64,000 nucleotides of DNA from Variovorax sp. 770b2 (GCF_900115685.1 NZ_FOXJ01000001.1:715796-779795), one strand, 5' to 3'; shown: positions 8,448 to 16,694, counted from the stretch's first letter. Numbers and translations are program-made. The notes: generated from the sequence alone by a model not told the origin.

Positions 8448-8924
8448 ATGCACCGCGGTGCGCGCCTGCTGCTCGCCGCCGCAAGCCTGGCCCTGGCCGG
8501 CACGGCGTGGGCGCAGACCGTGAAGCTGCCGGCCGATGCGGTAGACGGCTTTCACGCAGCGCTCAAGCGCAAGGACACGGGCGGTGCGCTCTCCTACCTG
8601 GACCGTTCGCTGCTGGTGTTCGAGTTCGGCGTCACGGACCCGACGGTCGAGGCCTATGCGTTGAGCCATCTGCCGGGCGACATCGACATGGCCGCCGTCT
8701 CCGACTGGACCTTGCAGGCCCGCCGCGTGGGCGGCAGCGGCAACGAGCGCTGGGTGCTCAGCACCTACCGCGTCACCGGCAAGCTGCCCGATGGCAAGCC
8801 GATCGACCAGGTGATGCAGGAGACGGCGATCGTGCGCCGCGCCGGCGAGAGCTTTCGCATCGTCCACTTCCACTGGTCGAGCGACAAGGCCTGGGCCCAG
8901 CCACCGCGGGTCGCGGCGCCCTGA
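8448..8924 (+). CDS. Secreted NTF2-like (DUF4440-type) protein
   Basis: 158 residues with a clear signal peptide (ARLLLAAASLALAGTAWAQ). A small domain of the SnoaL/NTF2 type follows, with VDGFHAALKRKD, AVSDWTLQARR, and a closing FRIVHFHWSSD. Proteins of this fold are often small-molecule-binding or orphan enzymes. The ATG at 8448 follows GGAG by six bases; upstream ATGs at 8412, 8418 and 8442 are in frame and would overlap the previous gene. A decayed paralogue lies at 4439-4684 on the other strand. Confidence 0.8.
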   Translation: MHRGARLLLAAASLALAGTAWAQTVKLPADAVDGFHAALKRKDTGGALSYLDRSLLVFEFGVTDPTVEAYALSHLPGDIDMAAVSDWTLQARRVGGSGNERWVLSTYRVTGKLPDGKPIDQVMQETAIVRRAGESFRIVHFHWSSDKAWAQPPRVAAP

Positions 8925-8972
8925 CGCCGCTCGTTCCACGACGGGCCGCGGCCTTCGCGCGCCATGCGAACA

Positions 8973-9003
8973 CCAGCGGTTAACTCGTTCACCGCAGGTG
9001 GGC
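8973..9003. repeat. 31-base direct repeat, right copy
   Basis: This is the partner of 7765-7795, with four mismatches in 31 bases. It lies between the end of the NTF2-like gene and the LysR gene. Confidence 0.6.
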
Positions 9004-9154
9004 AGACGGGCTGTCGCAGTCACGCACTTCGAGAATTCGCACAGCGTGGCGGTGTTGCGCTGCACCCCCTGCGCGCGCTTGCGATTGCACTGCGCCGAAG
9101 GGGCCCTTGCCGGATAATCGTTTAGATCACAACGAAAATTACATACGAGACACT

Positions 9155-10051
9155 GTGCGCGAGGCCCATTTAAGAGATTTGATAGCAGTCATCGAAACAG
9201 GCAGTGTTCGATCCGCCGCGCGCAAGCTCGGCCTTGCGCAGGCCGCCGTCAGCAAGAACCTCACCGCGCTCGAAAAATCGTTGGGCGTGCCGCTGCTGGT
9301 GCGCTCCGCGCGGGGCGTCGAGCCCACCGAATTCGGCCGCATCGTGCTGCGCCGCGCCCGCATCGTCGATGCGGAGCTGCGCCACATGCAGGAAGAGATC
9401 GACAGCCTCAGCGGCGACACGCACAAGCTGATCACGGTGGGCCTCTCGGCCACCGCCGAGGCCATGCTGCTGCCGGTGGCCGTGGCACGTTTTCGCGAGC
9501 ACACGCCCAACGCGCTGGTCAGCGTGCTCGGCGGCCGCTCGTCGTCGACGATCGCGGCGCTGCGTGAAGCGAAGATCGATTTCGCGGTCGGCCCCCTGCC
9601 CACCGACCAGAGCGTCTCCGACCTGCACACCGAGCAGCTGTGCAGTTCCGACCTGGGCGTCGTCGTGCGCGCGGGCCACCCGGCGGCCGATGCGCGCGAC
9701 CTCGCGAGCCTGGTGCCCTACGGCTGGCTCTACAGCGTGCAGCAGACCGGCGGGCCGGCGATCGTCTCGCTCATGCGCAAACACGGCCTGCCCGATCCGA
9801 CGCTGGTGGCGCACTGCGATTCGTCGAGCGCGTTGATCTCCATGCTGCTGCAGAGCGACTACGTCACGCTCAACAGCCTGGCCGCGCTGGAGCCGCTGCG
9901 GGCAGAGGGGCTGCTGAAGGTGCTGCCCATCGCGCTGGACCTGCCGCCGGCCGTGCAGTACCTGATGACCCCGACGATGCGGCCGCTGACCGCACCCGCC
10001 GCGGCGCTCGCGGCCGAGTTCCGGCGCGCGTCGCGCAGGCTGCGGCGGTGA
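9155..10051 (+). CDS. LysR-family transcriptional regulator
   Basis: The N-terminus LRDLIAVIETGSVRSAARKL followed by GLAQAAVSKNLTALE is a LysR winged helix-turn-helix. The remainder is a periplasmic-binding-protein-like effector domain. I place the start at GTG 9155, giving 298 residues, because the bases just upstream (9120-9150) are AT-rich and look like a promoter. A longer TTG start at 9107 is possible. The stop overlaps the GTG of the Bug receptor gene, so the regulator probably shares an operon with it and may respond to its ligand. Confidence 0.88.
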   Translation: MREAHLRDLIAVIETGSVRSAARKLGLAQAAVSKNLTALEKSLGVPLLVRSARGVEPTEFGRIVLRRARIVDAELRHMQEEIDSLSGDTHKLITVGLSATAEAMLLPVAVARFREHTPNALVSVLGGRSSSTIAALREAKIDFAVGPLPTDQSVSDLHTEQLCSSDLGVVVRAGHPAADARDLASLVPYGWLYSVQQTGGPAIVSLMRKHGLPDPTLVAHCDSSSALISMLLQSDYVTLNSLAALEPLRAEGLLKVLPIALDLPPAVQYLMTPTMRPLTAPAAALAAEFRRASRRLRR

Positions 10052-11028
10052 ACCGCGGCACGTCGGTCACGCGGCGCGCGATGCTCGCCGCCATGGCGGC
10101 GGCCGGCCTGTACGGTCGCGATGCGTTGGCCAGCAACGGCACGAGCCGGGCATTGCGCATGATCGTGCCGCAGGCGCCCGGCGGTGCCGCCGACTTCATG
10201 GCGCGCCTTGTCGCCAAGGACCTCGCGGGCACGCTGGAGCGGCCGGTGTTCATCGACAACCGGCCGGGCGGCGGCATGATCATCGGCACGCAGGCGGTGG
10301 CAACGGCCGCGCCCGATGGCAACACCTTCGGCATCGTGTTCTCGCCGCACGCCGTGAACCAGGCGATGCGCCGGCACATGCCGTACAACGCGCTGACCGA
10401 TTTCAAGCCCGTCCTGCTCGGCGGCCATTCGATCGTCGTGCTGGTCGCGCAGGCGGACTTCGCCGCCCGCAGCGTGGCCGAGGTGATCGAGCTGGCGCAA
10501 CGCGCCGATCCGCCGCTGCAGTACGCCTCGCTGGGCATCGGCTCGGTGTCGCACCTGGCCGGCGAGCTGCTCGCCATCGAGGCCGACGTGCCGCTCGCGC
10601 ATGTGCCCTACAACGGCAGCTCGCAGGTCTACCGCGCGCTGATGGGTGGCGACTTGCCGCTCGCATTCGTGACGCTGGAGTCCGCACTGCCGCACCTGCG
10701 GGCGCGGCGCATCCGGGCACTGGGCATCACGAGCGCGCGGCGGGTTGCGGCGTATCCGCAACTGCCCGCCATTGCGGAGTCGGTGCCCGGCTTCGAACTG
10801 GTCGGCTTCTATGGCTTCGTCGCGCCGGCCCGCACGCCGTCGCGCTTCGTCGACACGCTGAGCACCGAGATCGCAAGAACGCTGCAGACCCCGCACATCC
10901 GCGACCGGCTGGCGGGCGATGGCGTCGTCGTCTCGGTTGAGCCGCCGGAGGTCTTCGCCGAATTCCTGCGCCAGCAGATCGACAAGTACGCGGCGCTGGC
11001 CAAGCGCACCGGCATCAGGCTGGACTGA
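10048..11028 (+). CDS. Bug/TctC-type receptor with a twin-arginine-like leader
   Basis: 326 residues. The sequence RMIVPQAPGGAADFMARLVA followed by FIDNRPGGGMIIGTQAV is typical of Bug receptors of tripartite tricarboxylate transporters. The leader contains TRRAMLAAMAAAGLYG, so export could be by Tat. The GTG at 10048 overlaps the LysR stop by four bases; ATG 10081 would remove the arginine pair. Its pairing with a LysR regulator is common for Bug genes. The ligand is unknown. Confidence 0.9.
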   Translation: MNRGTSVTRRAMLAAMAAAGLYGRDALASNGTSRALRMIVPQAPGGAADFMARLVAKDLAGTLERPVFIDNRPGGGMIIGTQAVATAAPDGNTFGIVFSPHAVNQAMRRHMPYNALTDFKPVLLGGHSIVVLVAQADFAARSVAEVIELAQRADPPLQYASLGIGSVSHLAGELLAIEADVPLAHVPYNGSSQVYRALMGGDLPLAFVTLESALPHLRARRIRALGITSARRVAAYPQLPAIAESVPGFELVGFYGFVAPARTPSRFVDTLSTEIARTLQTPHIRDRLAGDGVVVSVEPPEVFAEFLRQQIDKYAALAKRTGIRLD

Positions 11029-11125
11029 GAAGAGGCATCTTCGGCCAGAGGCGCGTCCGGCGTCGTCGATGTCCGGAGGGGGCGGCCCGGCTCTTCTCGG
11101 ACCCGGCCTCCACCCGCTTGTGCTT

Positions 11126-11767
11126 CTACTTCTTCGCGAACTTCAGGTGGACCACGTTCGGCGTCGCGACCGTCTTCACCATGGCAAGAGTGCGCAGGGC
11201 GTTGGCGTCGTCGAACAAGCGCTCGCCACCGCCGAGCAACGTCGGCACCAGATGAAGCTGCATTTCGTCGACCAGGCCGGCCTTCAGGTACTGCTGCGCC
11301 GCGCGGGCGCCGCCCGCCAATGCCACGTCCTTTCCGGCGGCCGCGCGCCGCGCCTGGTCCAGCGCGCTCTCGATGCCGTCGGTGACGAAAGTGAAGGTCG
11401 TGCCGCCCTCCCTGACCAGCGGGTCGCGCGCGTGATGCGTCAGCACGAACACCGGGTGGCGAAACGGCGGATTGCCGCCCCACCAGCCGTTCCAGGGATC
11501 GGTCGTGTTCCACGGGCCCGGGCCGCCACCGAACATGTTGCGGCCCATGATGGTCGCGCCGATGTTGGCGAGTTCTTCCTCCATCACCGGCGTGCTCTCG
11601 TTCGCCACGCCGCCTTCCAGGCCATGCGGGCGCCGCCAGGCCTCCAGCGGGAAGACCCACTCGTGCAACTGCTCGCCGCCAGCGCCCAGCGGTTCCTGCA
11701 GACTCTGGTTCGGACCGGCGACGAAACCATCCAGCGACATCGAGATCCTGAGTCGAAGCTTTGACAT
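11126..11767 (-). CDS. Dihydrofolate reductase family protein (RibD C-terminal type)
   Basis: 213 residues starting MSKLRLRISMSLDGFVAGPN, the standard opening of the RibD C-terminal/DHFR-like family. IMGRNMFGGG follows, and near the end VDEMQLHLVPTLLGGGERLF. It is probably an NADPH-dependent reductase of unknown substrate. The start at 11767 has AAGGAG upstream; an ATG at 11797 is less likely. It stands alone. Confidence 0.88.
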   Translation of the reverse strand: MSKLRLRISMSLDGFVAGPNQSLQEPLGAGGEQLHEWVFPLEAWRRPHGLEGGVANESTPVMEEELANIGATIMGRNMFGGGPGPWNTTDPWNGWWGGNPPFRHPVFVLTHHARDPLVREGGTTFTFVTDGIESALDQARRAAAGKDVALAGGARAAQQYLKAGLVDEMQLHLVPTLLGGGERLFDDANALRTLAMVKTVATPNVVHLKFAKK

Positions 11768-12278
11768 GCGGTTCACTCCTTGGTGCAAGGCAGTCATGAA
11801 ACAAGAAGGGGTTCCGGCTTGTTCAGATTGCAGATGGAGCGGCGAGTCTAGGAGTTGTGGATTTGCGCGGCAAGGACAACGGAACCTCGGTTTCTGCCAA
11901 CAGAGGGCTGGCGTTAGATCTGTGGCGTCGAGTGACCGGGCCGAACCCTGCGAGAGCTACAGTTGGGCCACGAGTACGCGTGGGGTTGGTTTGATTGCCC
12001 CTAAGATCCTGTGGTTTCGCCGGACACGCGGATATGTTGTTCTGAATTCGGGAGGCTGAAAACTCGGCAATGTGCGCGCCAAGATGGTGTCGATCTGAGC
12101 CAACATCCGGCTAGGAACCGACCTTCGTGAAGATCGACTACTCGCGCGTTTGCCCCAACAGGTGCACCGGCCCAGTTATATTCCGCGGGGAGCAAGGGGT
12201 CGTATGCATCCGCCAGTAGTCGAATTTCAGACGTTTGTTGCGCGACGTAGGCGCACCAGATAAATCCGACAGGTCTCG
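11768..12278. other. Intergenic stretch with one repeat motif
   Basis: No convincing gene was found in these 511 bases. Short frames on both strands lack family features or start signals. The only structure noticed is a copy of the 20-base array motif at 12108-12127, which marks the beginning of the first cassette-like array. Confidence 0.5.
12108..12127 (+). repeat. Array motif copy 1
   Basis: CGGCTAGGAACCGACCTTCG, a divergent copy of the consensus CGGCCANAASCGGACNTTCG. It is unusually far (151 bases) from the next start at 12279. Confidence 0.55.
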
Positions 12279-12782
12279 ATGTTTCAGACACGCGCATATT
12301 TGCAGGTCATCGCCATAGCAGGTTTGCTTGGCGCGCTCTTCTTCGGCGCGCAATGGCTCAGGCTCCCCAGCGGCCTGACAAAGGCCGCGTCACAGATGGA
12401 AATTGTGGACGCAGAGTACATAAAGTCTCGCTGGCCGCAAGCGAGATTTGTGCGCCATGACGGTACCTTCAAGCAGGTCTCGTGCGGGAGGGTCGGCCCT
12501 CTTTGTACACGCCTCAAGAGCGCGTCAATCAAACACCTTACAGTTTGGTTTGTTCCTTCGACACTCGGCGAGGAACCTTGGGTGGTGATGGTCGAGTCAG
12601 GAAGTCAAACCCTACTTTCTGAGGGGCAGCAGCAGGCGGCCCTCGACGACTTCAAGGCAAAGCCCGCGCTCATAGCTGGATTCTTCCTGCTGTTGTCGCT
12701 CGTGGGATTCTTCCTTGCTCGCCTGAAGCCTCGAGGCTTCAGGCACCGCCATTCCGGGCGCATTGACGGCCAAAGTAGGTAA
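12279..12782 (+). CDS. Two-helix membrane protein, cassette-type
   Basis: 167 residues with a hydrophobic N-terminal helix (about 9-26) and a second helix near residues 133-151 (LIAGFFLLLSLVGFFLA). The extracytoplasmic part between them contains two cysteines and the segment LTVWFVPSTLGEEPWVVMVE. The layout resembles small DUF3592-like membrane proteins, but I do not recognise it firmly. Base composition is lower in GC than the flanking metabolic genes. It opens the first array. Confidence 0.65.
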   Translation: MFQTRAYLQVIAIAGLLGALFFGAQWLRLPSGLTKAASQMEIVDAEYIKSRWPQARFVRHDGTFKQVSCGRVGPLCTRLKSASIKHLTVWFVPSTLGEEPWVVMVESGSQTLLSEGQQQAALDDFKAKPALIAGFFLLLSLVGFFLARLKPRGFRHRHSGRIDGQSR

Positions 12783-12868
12783 ATCTTGAGCGTCTGCCGT
12801 TGAGTCTGCAGGCTTCCAAAAGGCTCTCGGTATGAGGCAAAGGCCGCGAGACCACGACCGGCTACAGT

Positions 12869-12888
12869 CGGCCACAACCAGCCCTTCG
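12869..12888 (+). repeat. Array motif copy 2
   Basis: CGGCCACAACCAGCCCTTCG, preceded by GGCTACAGT. It ends 18 bases before the ATG at 12907. Confidence 0.8.
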
Positions 12889-12906
12889 CCATTGACTTCC
12901 GCCTCC

Positions 12907-13209
12907 ATGAATGCAAGCCAACTCCTTCTCGGCCTCCTTGTTGCCGTGTTTTTTGGCGTGTTCGTTTGGGACCGATACAACCACCACAAGGCACAACGGA
13001 TAGGTTCCTCTTGGAATTGCTTTCGATGCGGAGTGGAATTGGGGCCAATGCAGTCCGTTCACATTCGCGTAGCCGGTGGCCCGGAGGTGGCAACATCCGC
13101 CCGGGCGTGCAAGAGGTGCGCGAGACGCGACGCTCGCATCTGGTGGGCAGGGATGGGACTTGTGTGCATCCTGCTCGCAGCTACCGCCCTCCTGTTGATG
13201 TTGTCGTAG
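12907..13209 (+). CDS. Small zinc-ribbon membrane protein
   Basis: 100 residues: an N-terminal helix (QLLLGLLVAVFFGVFVW), a central part with CFRCG and, 42 residues later, CKRC, which could form a zinc ribbon, and a C-terminal helix (GLVCILLAATALLLML). It starts just after a motif copy. Upstream in-frame codons would only translate the repeat, so ATG 12907 is preferred. No family was recognised. Confidence 0.65.
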   Translation: MNASQLLLGLLVAVFFGVFVWDRYNHHKAQRIGSSWNCFRCGVELGPMQSVHIRVAGGPEVATSARACKRCARRDARIWWAGMGLVCILLAATALLLMLS

Positions 13210-13302
13210 CACCGACTCGCATCACGCCCAATGTCCCACATTGGAGCAGGCGGAAAGCAGGTTTCGGGGCCCCCTTGCTCCCAGGCCGAGACAGGCTACA
13301 GT

Positions 13303-13322
13303 CGGCCAAAACCAGACGTTCG
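13303..13322 (+). repeat. Array motif copy 3
   Basis: CGGCCAAAACCAGACGTTCG, with the full left extension GGCTACAGT. A second copy follows 16 bases later (13339-13358). Confidence 0.85.
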
Positions 13323-13338
13323 CCTCTAGGGCTGAATT

Positions 13339-13358
13339 CGGCCACAAGCGGAAATTCA
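13339..13358 (+). repeat. Array motif copy 4
   Basis: CGGCCACAAGCGGAAATTCA, ending 12 bases before the ATG at 13371. It forms a tandem pair with the preceding copy. Confidence 0.8.
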
Positions 13359-13370
13359 TGCCCCTTTGCC

Positions 13371-13991
13371 ATGAAACTTGAAAAGTCCAACGACGCGAGA
13401 CCGCGCGGCCTTCGGCAGCGATGGAGCGAGCCGACTTTCCATTCGTACGTGATTCCATTGGTTCGACAACTCCTTGAGGCTCGCGAGCTACATGGACATG
13501 CCGACCTGCGAGGAATGGTCATGGCTGCGGACGGTGCAATTGACGAACTGACTTCCGCCAACCTCTTTGAGGTCAAGATGTCAGATGTTGACCTTTCGGG
13601 CGCACTGCTGGCGACGTCCATGTCGAGTGCGAAATTTCTGCGGGTTCGCTTTGACAACGCAACGCTTGACCGTGTTCTGGCCAAGAAGGCCGTCTTCGAG
13701 GCGTGCAGCTTCGCCGGTTCCAAGCTCACTTTTCAGGCAGATGACGCCGTGTTCAATACATGTGACATGTCGAGCGCCAGATTCCTGGGCACCGGCTCTC
13801 TCCAAGAGTGGGGCGCACGACGGGCGAAATTCACGAACTGCGATTTGACGGACGCCTTATTCAAGCGAGTCGAGTTTCGAGCATGCGAGTTTGACAACTG
13901 CAAGTTTGACGGCTGTGTGTTCGAGCGATGCGATTTGCGAGGCGCGAAGTTTCTTGGTGCCTTGCCTGTGCTGAAGGACTGCACAGTTTGA
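13371..13991 (+). CDS. Pentapeptide-repeat protein
   Basis: 206 residues. From about residue 60 the sequence has A(D/N)LXX-like five-residue periodicity, for example DVDLSGALLATSMSSAKFL, then AKFTNCDLTDALFKRVEF and RACEFDNCKFDGCVFERC. This predicts a right-handed quadrilateral beta-helix. The first 50 residues are helical and may form a partner-binding part. Such proteins can mimic DNA or act as immunity or scaffold proteins; the role here is unknown. It follows a doublet of the array motif. Confidence 0.8.
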   Translation: MKLEKSNDARPRGLRQRWSEPTFHSYVIPLVRQLLEARELHGHADLRGMVMAADGAIDELTSANLFEVKMSDVDLSGALLATSMSSAKFLRVRFDNATLDRVLAKKAVFEACSFAGSKLTFQADDAVFNTCDMSSARFLGTGSLQEWGARRAKFTNCDLTDALFKRVEFRACEFDNCKFDGCVFERCDLRGAKFLGALPVLKDCTV

Positions 13992-14016
13992 ACAGCGGGG
14001 CCGCAGTCGCAGCGAA

Positions 14017-14072
14017 GCGTTGAACGTCGGCTTTGGGTCAACGCGTACAGCCGCTTCGGGCCCGAAGCGGCT
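14017..14072. repeat. Two adjacent perfect inverted repeats
   Basis: GCGTTGA (14017-14023) pairs with TCAACGC (14038-14044). Immediately after it lies a perfect 24-base palindrome at 14049-14072 whose left half is AGCCGCTTCGGG. The pair occupies the gap between the pentapeptide gene and the glyoxalase gene. It could terminate the first gene, although no T-run follows, or be a recombination or protein-binding site. This gap lacks the usual array motif. Confidence 0.6.
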
Positions 14073-14140
14073 AGGGTATGCAGCTTTAAGCTAGGCTCGT
14101 GTACGTTCACCAGTGCGTACCTCTTCGACCAAGGAAATCC

Positions 14141-14560
14141 ATGGCAAAGATGATCTTCGTCAGCCTTCCCGTTGCTGACCTCCGAACCTCGATCGCCTTC
14201 TACGAGGCGCTGGGCTTCCGGCAAAACCCGAAGTTCAGCGACGACTCTTCGGCATGCATGGTGTGGAGCGATGCAATCCACACGATGTTGCTGACGCATG
14301 ACAAGTGGCGCACCTTCACGGAGCGACCGCTGCCGGCGCCCGGAACCGCCGGGGTGATGCTGTCCCTGGCCTTGGAGAGCCGGGACGCCGTGGACGCGAT
14401 GAACCGTAACGCAGCAGCCAATGGCGGGAAGGCAGATGTCAATCCGGTACAGGACTTGGGGTTCATGTACGGCCGAGATCTCGCCGACCCCGATGACCAC
14501 CTGTGGGGGGCGTTCTGGATGGACCCGAACGCGACTTCGGCCTCTGAACCTCAGGGCTGA
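14141..14560 (+). CDS. VOC-family (glyoxalase-like) protein
   Basis: 139 residues beginning MAKMIFVSLPVADLRTSIAF, then YEALGFRQNPKFSDD, the usual VOC fold opening. The ending GRDLADPDDHLWGAFWMDP carries the typical final beta strand. The family covers glyoxalases, dioxygenases and antibiotic-binding proteins. The metal ligands are not complete enough by eye to name an activity. ATG 14141 has AAGGAA upstream. It lies inside the first array. Confidence 0.82.
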   Translation: MAKMIFVSLPVADLRTSIAFYEALGFRQNPKFSDDSSACMVWSDAIHTMLLTHDKWRTFTERPLPAPGTAGVMLSLALESRDAVDAMNRNAAANGGKADVNPVQDLGFMYGRDLADPDDHLWGAFWMDPNATSASEPQG

Positions 14561-14650
14561 TGCTGCCGTCGACTGCACTGAGAAGCGCCTTCATTGCTCA
14601 ATCAAAGTGGGCGTGTACGCCGAATCAACGTCGATGGATGAGGTGAAGGC

Positions 14651-14870
14651 TTGGGGCACCATCCTGCCGATGCCGCGCGACACATCGCGAACGCCCTGCA
14701 TGGCGGGTACGGGCAAGATTCCGCGGATGCGTTGCAGAAGATTCAGGCGCAAATGAACGCAGAGCTGGATGCCCCAGTTCACCTGCCGAAGGTGAGTTCA
14801 TCAAGCGTCACTGACGTATCGTCAAAGTTCGCTCAGCGTCTTTCGCGCCGGCAGCACGATCGGCGAAAGT
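14651..14870 (+). pseudogene. Possible remnant of a small cassette gene
   Basis: From a TTG at 14651 the frame reads GHHPADAARHIANALHGGYG, then QDSADALQKIQAQMNAELDA, which looks like a helical protein. After about residue 70 the frame runs into an array motif and then into a gene on the opposite strand without a natural end. It is either a truncated cassette gene or a frame with no function. Confidence 0.3.
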
Positions 14871-14890
14871 CGGCCAGAAGCGGTCGGTCG
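14871..14890 (+). repeat. Array motif copy 5
   Basis: CGGCCAGAAGCGGTCGGTCG. A second copy starts 36 bases downstream, and the next intact gene is on the opposite strand. Confidence 0.75.
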
Positions 14891-14906
14891 TCCCGTCGGG
14901 CAACTT

Positions 14907-14926
14907 TGGCCAGCACCGGACATTCG
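14907..14926 (+). repeat. Array motif copy 6
   Basis: TGGCCAGCACCGGACATTCG. It ends 13 bases before the stop of the minus-strand gene at 14940, so here the motif lies downstream of a gene instead of upstream. Confidence 0.75.
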
Positions 14927-14939
14927 ACAGCCCTGCCGA

Positions 14940-15458
14940 TCAGGGCGTGGGGTGTTTTGAATCTCTGGCTATGCGTCGCTCGGCAATTGACTTCAAGTCT
15001 GACCAGATCTCAAGCTTTGAAATGGCCGCGGCGTGCCCTTGTGCTGCTGACGCACGCAGCAAGACGTCAGCGCGCATGAGGTCCGACAGTGAGCCGCTCT
15101 TCATTGCTTGGACGTACAGTTCCCCCGAAAAATGGAACTGTGCCTCGGGGTCGCCGGATTCGATTTGCTCTTGCCATTCGGTCACCATCTCCGCATGCGC
15201 TGCGTGGGCTTCAGATTCGTAGTCCCTGATACAAATTTTCGTCTGGCTGTTCAGATCTATGAGAGAGAAGACGAGGTGGCCGAGCGACTTCTCAGCGTCA
15301 TCGGCAGATTGCTCGCGAAAGAATGCAACCTCAGGGGCCACCCCGTCGAACTCCTTCGCTCGAATTGCCGCAGTGTTTTCCACGTCGGTTGAATAGAAGA
15401 TGACCTTGCCAAGCAGTTCGTCATAGTGAACAACCAAGTCTCGCTTCTTGTCAGCCAT
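14940..15458 (-). CDS. Sel1-like hypothetical protein
   Basis: 172 residues. The N-terminal half is a mixed alpha/beta region with RDLVVHYDELLGKVIFYS. The C-terminal half (EWQEQIESGDPEAQFHFSGE, then ADVLLRASAAQGHAAAISKL) resembles Sel1/TPR-like helical pairs. It is the only minus-strand gene within the first array. I do not recognise a specific function. Confidence 0.65.
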   Translation of the reverse strand: MADKKRDLVVHYDELLGKVIFYSTDVENTAAIRAKEFDGVAPEVAFFREQSADDAEKSLGHLVFSLIDLNSQTKICIRDYESEAHAAHAEMVTEWQEQIESGDPEAQFHFSGELYVQAMKSGSLSDLMRADVLLRASAAQGHAAAISKLEIWSDLKSIAERRIARDSKHPTP

Positions 15459-15567
15459 TCGCCGGTCTCCCTGAGAGGTCCATTTGATGCCGCATTCTGC
15501 TGTACAAGCAGCGCATGGTGGTGGTCTGCCCAGGCAGAATGTCAGCCGTCTGGCCGACTACGGCAGC

Positions 15568-15587
15568 CGGCCGGGAGCGGTTGGTCG
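15568..15587 (+). repeat. Array motif copy 7
   Basis: CGGCCGGGAGCGGTTGGTCG, a divergent copy, 69 bases before the start at 15657. Confidence 0.6.
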
Positions 15588-15656
15588 CTCTGGTCCGTTG
15601 TGGATCAATTCATGATTCAGGTGCCAGCGGCGAGTGATCCAAACCAACGGGCGTCC

Positions 15657-15977
15657 ATGAGAAACAAGCGCTTCCTCTTCACTCTGTTAGCTATCGCAAT
15701 CACCGGGTTCGCGACGCCGTGGCTGGTACCCCAGGCCTGGTTGAGCTACATCCTTGTGACTTGCATCGTTCTTGGACTCGTCTGGGGCGTGCTCTCCGCA
15801 AACAGCGCCAGAGGCGGCGAACTGGGCCCGGGGCTCGGGGCGCTCTCTTGGCTGGTGCTCGGCACGGAACGGCCTGCAGCAGAAGTGGCTGACAGGCGTG
15901 CGTTGGCTCTGTTCTGGACCACGGTCCTCTATGCGGGTTCTTTCTGCGTTGGGGCATTCGCGGCAGTTCTCGCATGA
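15657..15977 (+). CDS. Small three-helix membrane protein
   Basis: 106 residues with hydrophobic segments near 7-22, 26-45 and 83-104 (LFWTTVLYAGSFCVGAFAAV). A short loop between helices 2 and 3 holds GGELGPGLGALSWLVLG. No family was recognised. An in-frame ATG at 15612 would add 15 residues. It is part of the first array. Confidence 0.6.
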   Translation: MRNKRFLFTLLAIAITGFATPWLVPQAWLSYILVTCIVLGLVWGVLSANSARGGELGPGLGALSWLVLGTERPAAEVADRRALALFWTTVLYAGSFCVGAFAAVLA

Positions 15978-16047
15978 CGTTTGCGAGCGCCTGTGACGGG
16001 CCCAGAAGCAGACGCCCAACCTTGACTCGGCAAATCACGGGAACAGC

Positions 16048-16362
16048 ATGAACTTGGTCTCCACTGGCGCCTTCGACCGCCTTCAGCAAGCTCTCACGGC
16101 CGAGCTTCTGCGAACAATCAAGGCTGAGCTGGAGAAGGTCGAGGCGCCCGAAGATTTGGTCGAGCAGCTCACGGGCAGCATTGGTTTCGCGGTGGCGAGC
16201 CTCATCGACGACGCGGCAGGTTTCCAGACGGATGGTGAAAGCGTCTCGCCGCTGCTGACGTTTCTTACCAGCGAGCAAACCTTGGAGTTCTGCGGCGGCA
16301 ACTCATACATGCATGAATACGTGCACCGACTCTTGCCGAAGCTCTTTCACTCAGAGGGCTAG
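16048..16362 (+). CDS. Small acidic helical protein, unknown
   Basis: 104 residues, predicted mostly helical (FDRLQQALTAELLRTIKAEL, then EQLTGSIGFAVASLIDDAAG), with a C-terminal EFCGGNSYMHEYVHRLLPKL. It is soluble and could be an immunity or antitoxin-like protein by analogy with its array neighbours, but there is no direct evidence. Confidence 0.6.
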   Translation: MNLVSTGAFDRLQQALTAELLRTIKAELEKVEAPEDLVEQLTGSIGFAVASLIDDAAGFQTDGESVSPLLTFLTSEQTLEFCGGNSYMHEYVHRLLPKLFHSEG

Positions 16363-16398
16363 CACTGGCCCCGCTGGGGCGGACGCTCCGGCAGAATC

Positions 16399-16418
16399 CG
16401 GCCAATAGCGGAAGTACG
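16399..16418 (+). repeat. Array motif copy 8
   Basis: CGGCCAATAGCGGAAGTACG, 36 bases after the preceding stop. No intact small gene follows directly, so the cassette here may have been lost. Confidence 0.7.
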
Positions 16419-16612
16419 CATGCGGGGCAGAGTTGCCACAAACCGATCATCCAAAAACATTTGAGCTTGGAATATGCCGCCAGTCTTGATTCGCCTTGAT
16501 CCTCGCCGCATGGAGAACCCAAATACCAATCTTCTGCGCCTCGCACCTGATCGCCCGGCTGACGTTTCGAGCGGAAGTCTGATGGACAGCAGCTGCGACC
16601 AGCTTCACCCCG

Positions 16613-16690
16613 ATGCTGTCGATCAGCAGGCGCAACCCCGTGCTGCTGCTCGCTGCGCTGGCGTGGGCGTATCTCGACAAGGGCGCCTGA
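16613..16690 (+). CDS. Possible 25-residue membrane peptide or 3' gene end
   Basis: An ATG at 16613 opens a short frame ending NPVLLLAALAWAYLDKGA and a TGA four bases before the next gene. The hydrophobic stretch could form one membrane helix. It may equally be the end of a lost upstream gene. Confidence 0.3.
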   Translation: MLSISRRNPVLLLAALAWAYLDKGA

Positions 16691-16694
16691 AACC

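Noticed and set aside
12001-12297. 98-codon minus-strand frame
   Set aside because: It has no recognised family and no ribosome binding site, and it overlaps the start of the plus-strand membrane protein gene.
16447-16680. Transposase remnant on the minus strand
   Set aside because: A short string GLRLLIDSIGVKL resembles IS5-type transposases, but the surrounding residues do not continue the similarity and no inverted repeats are visible.
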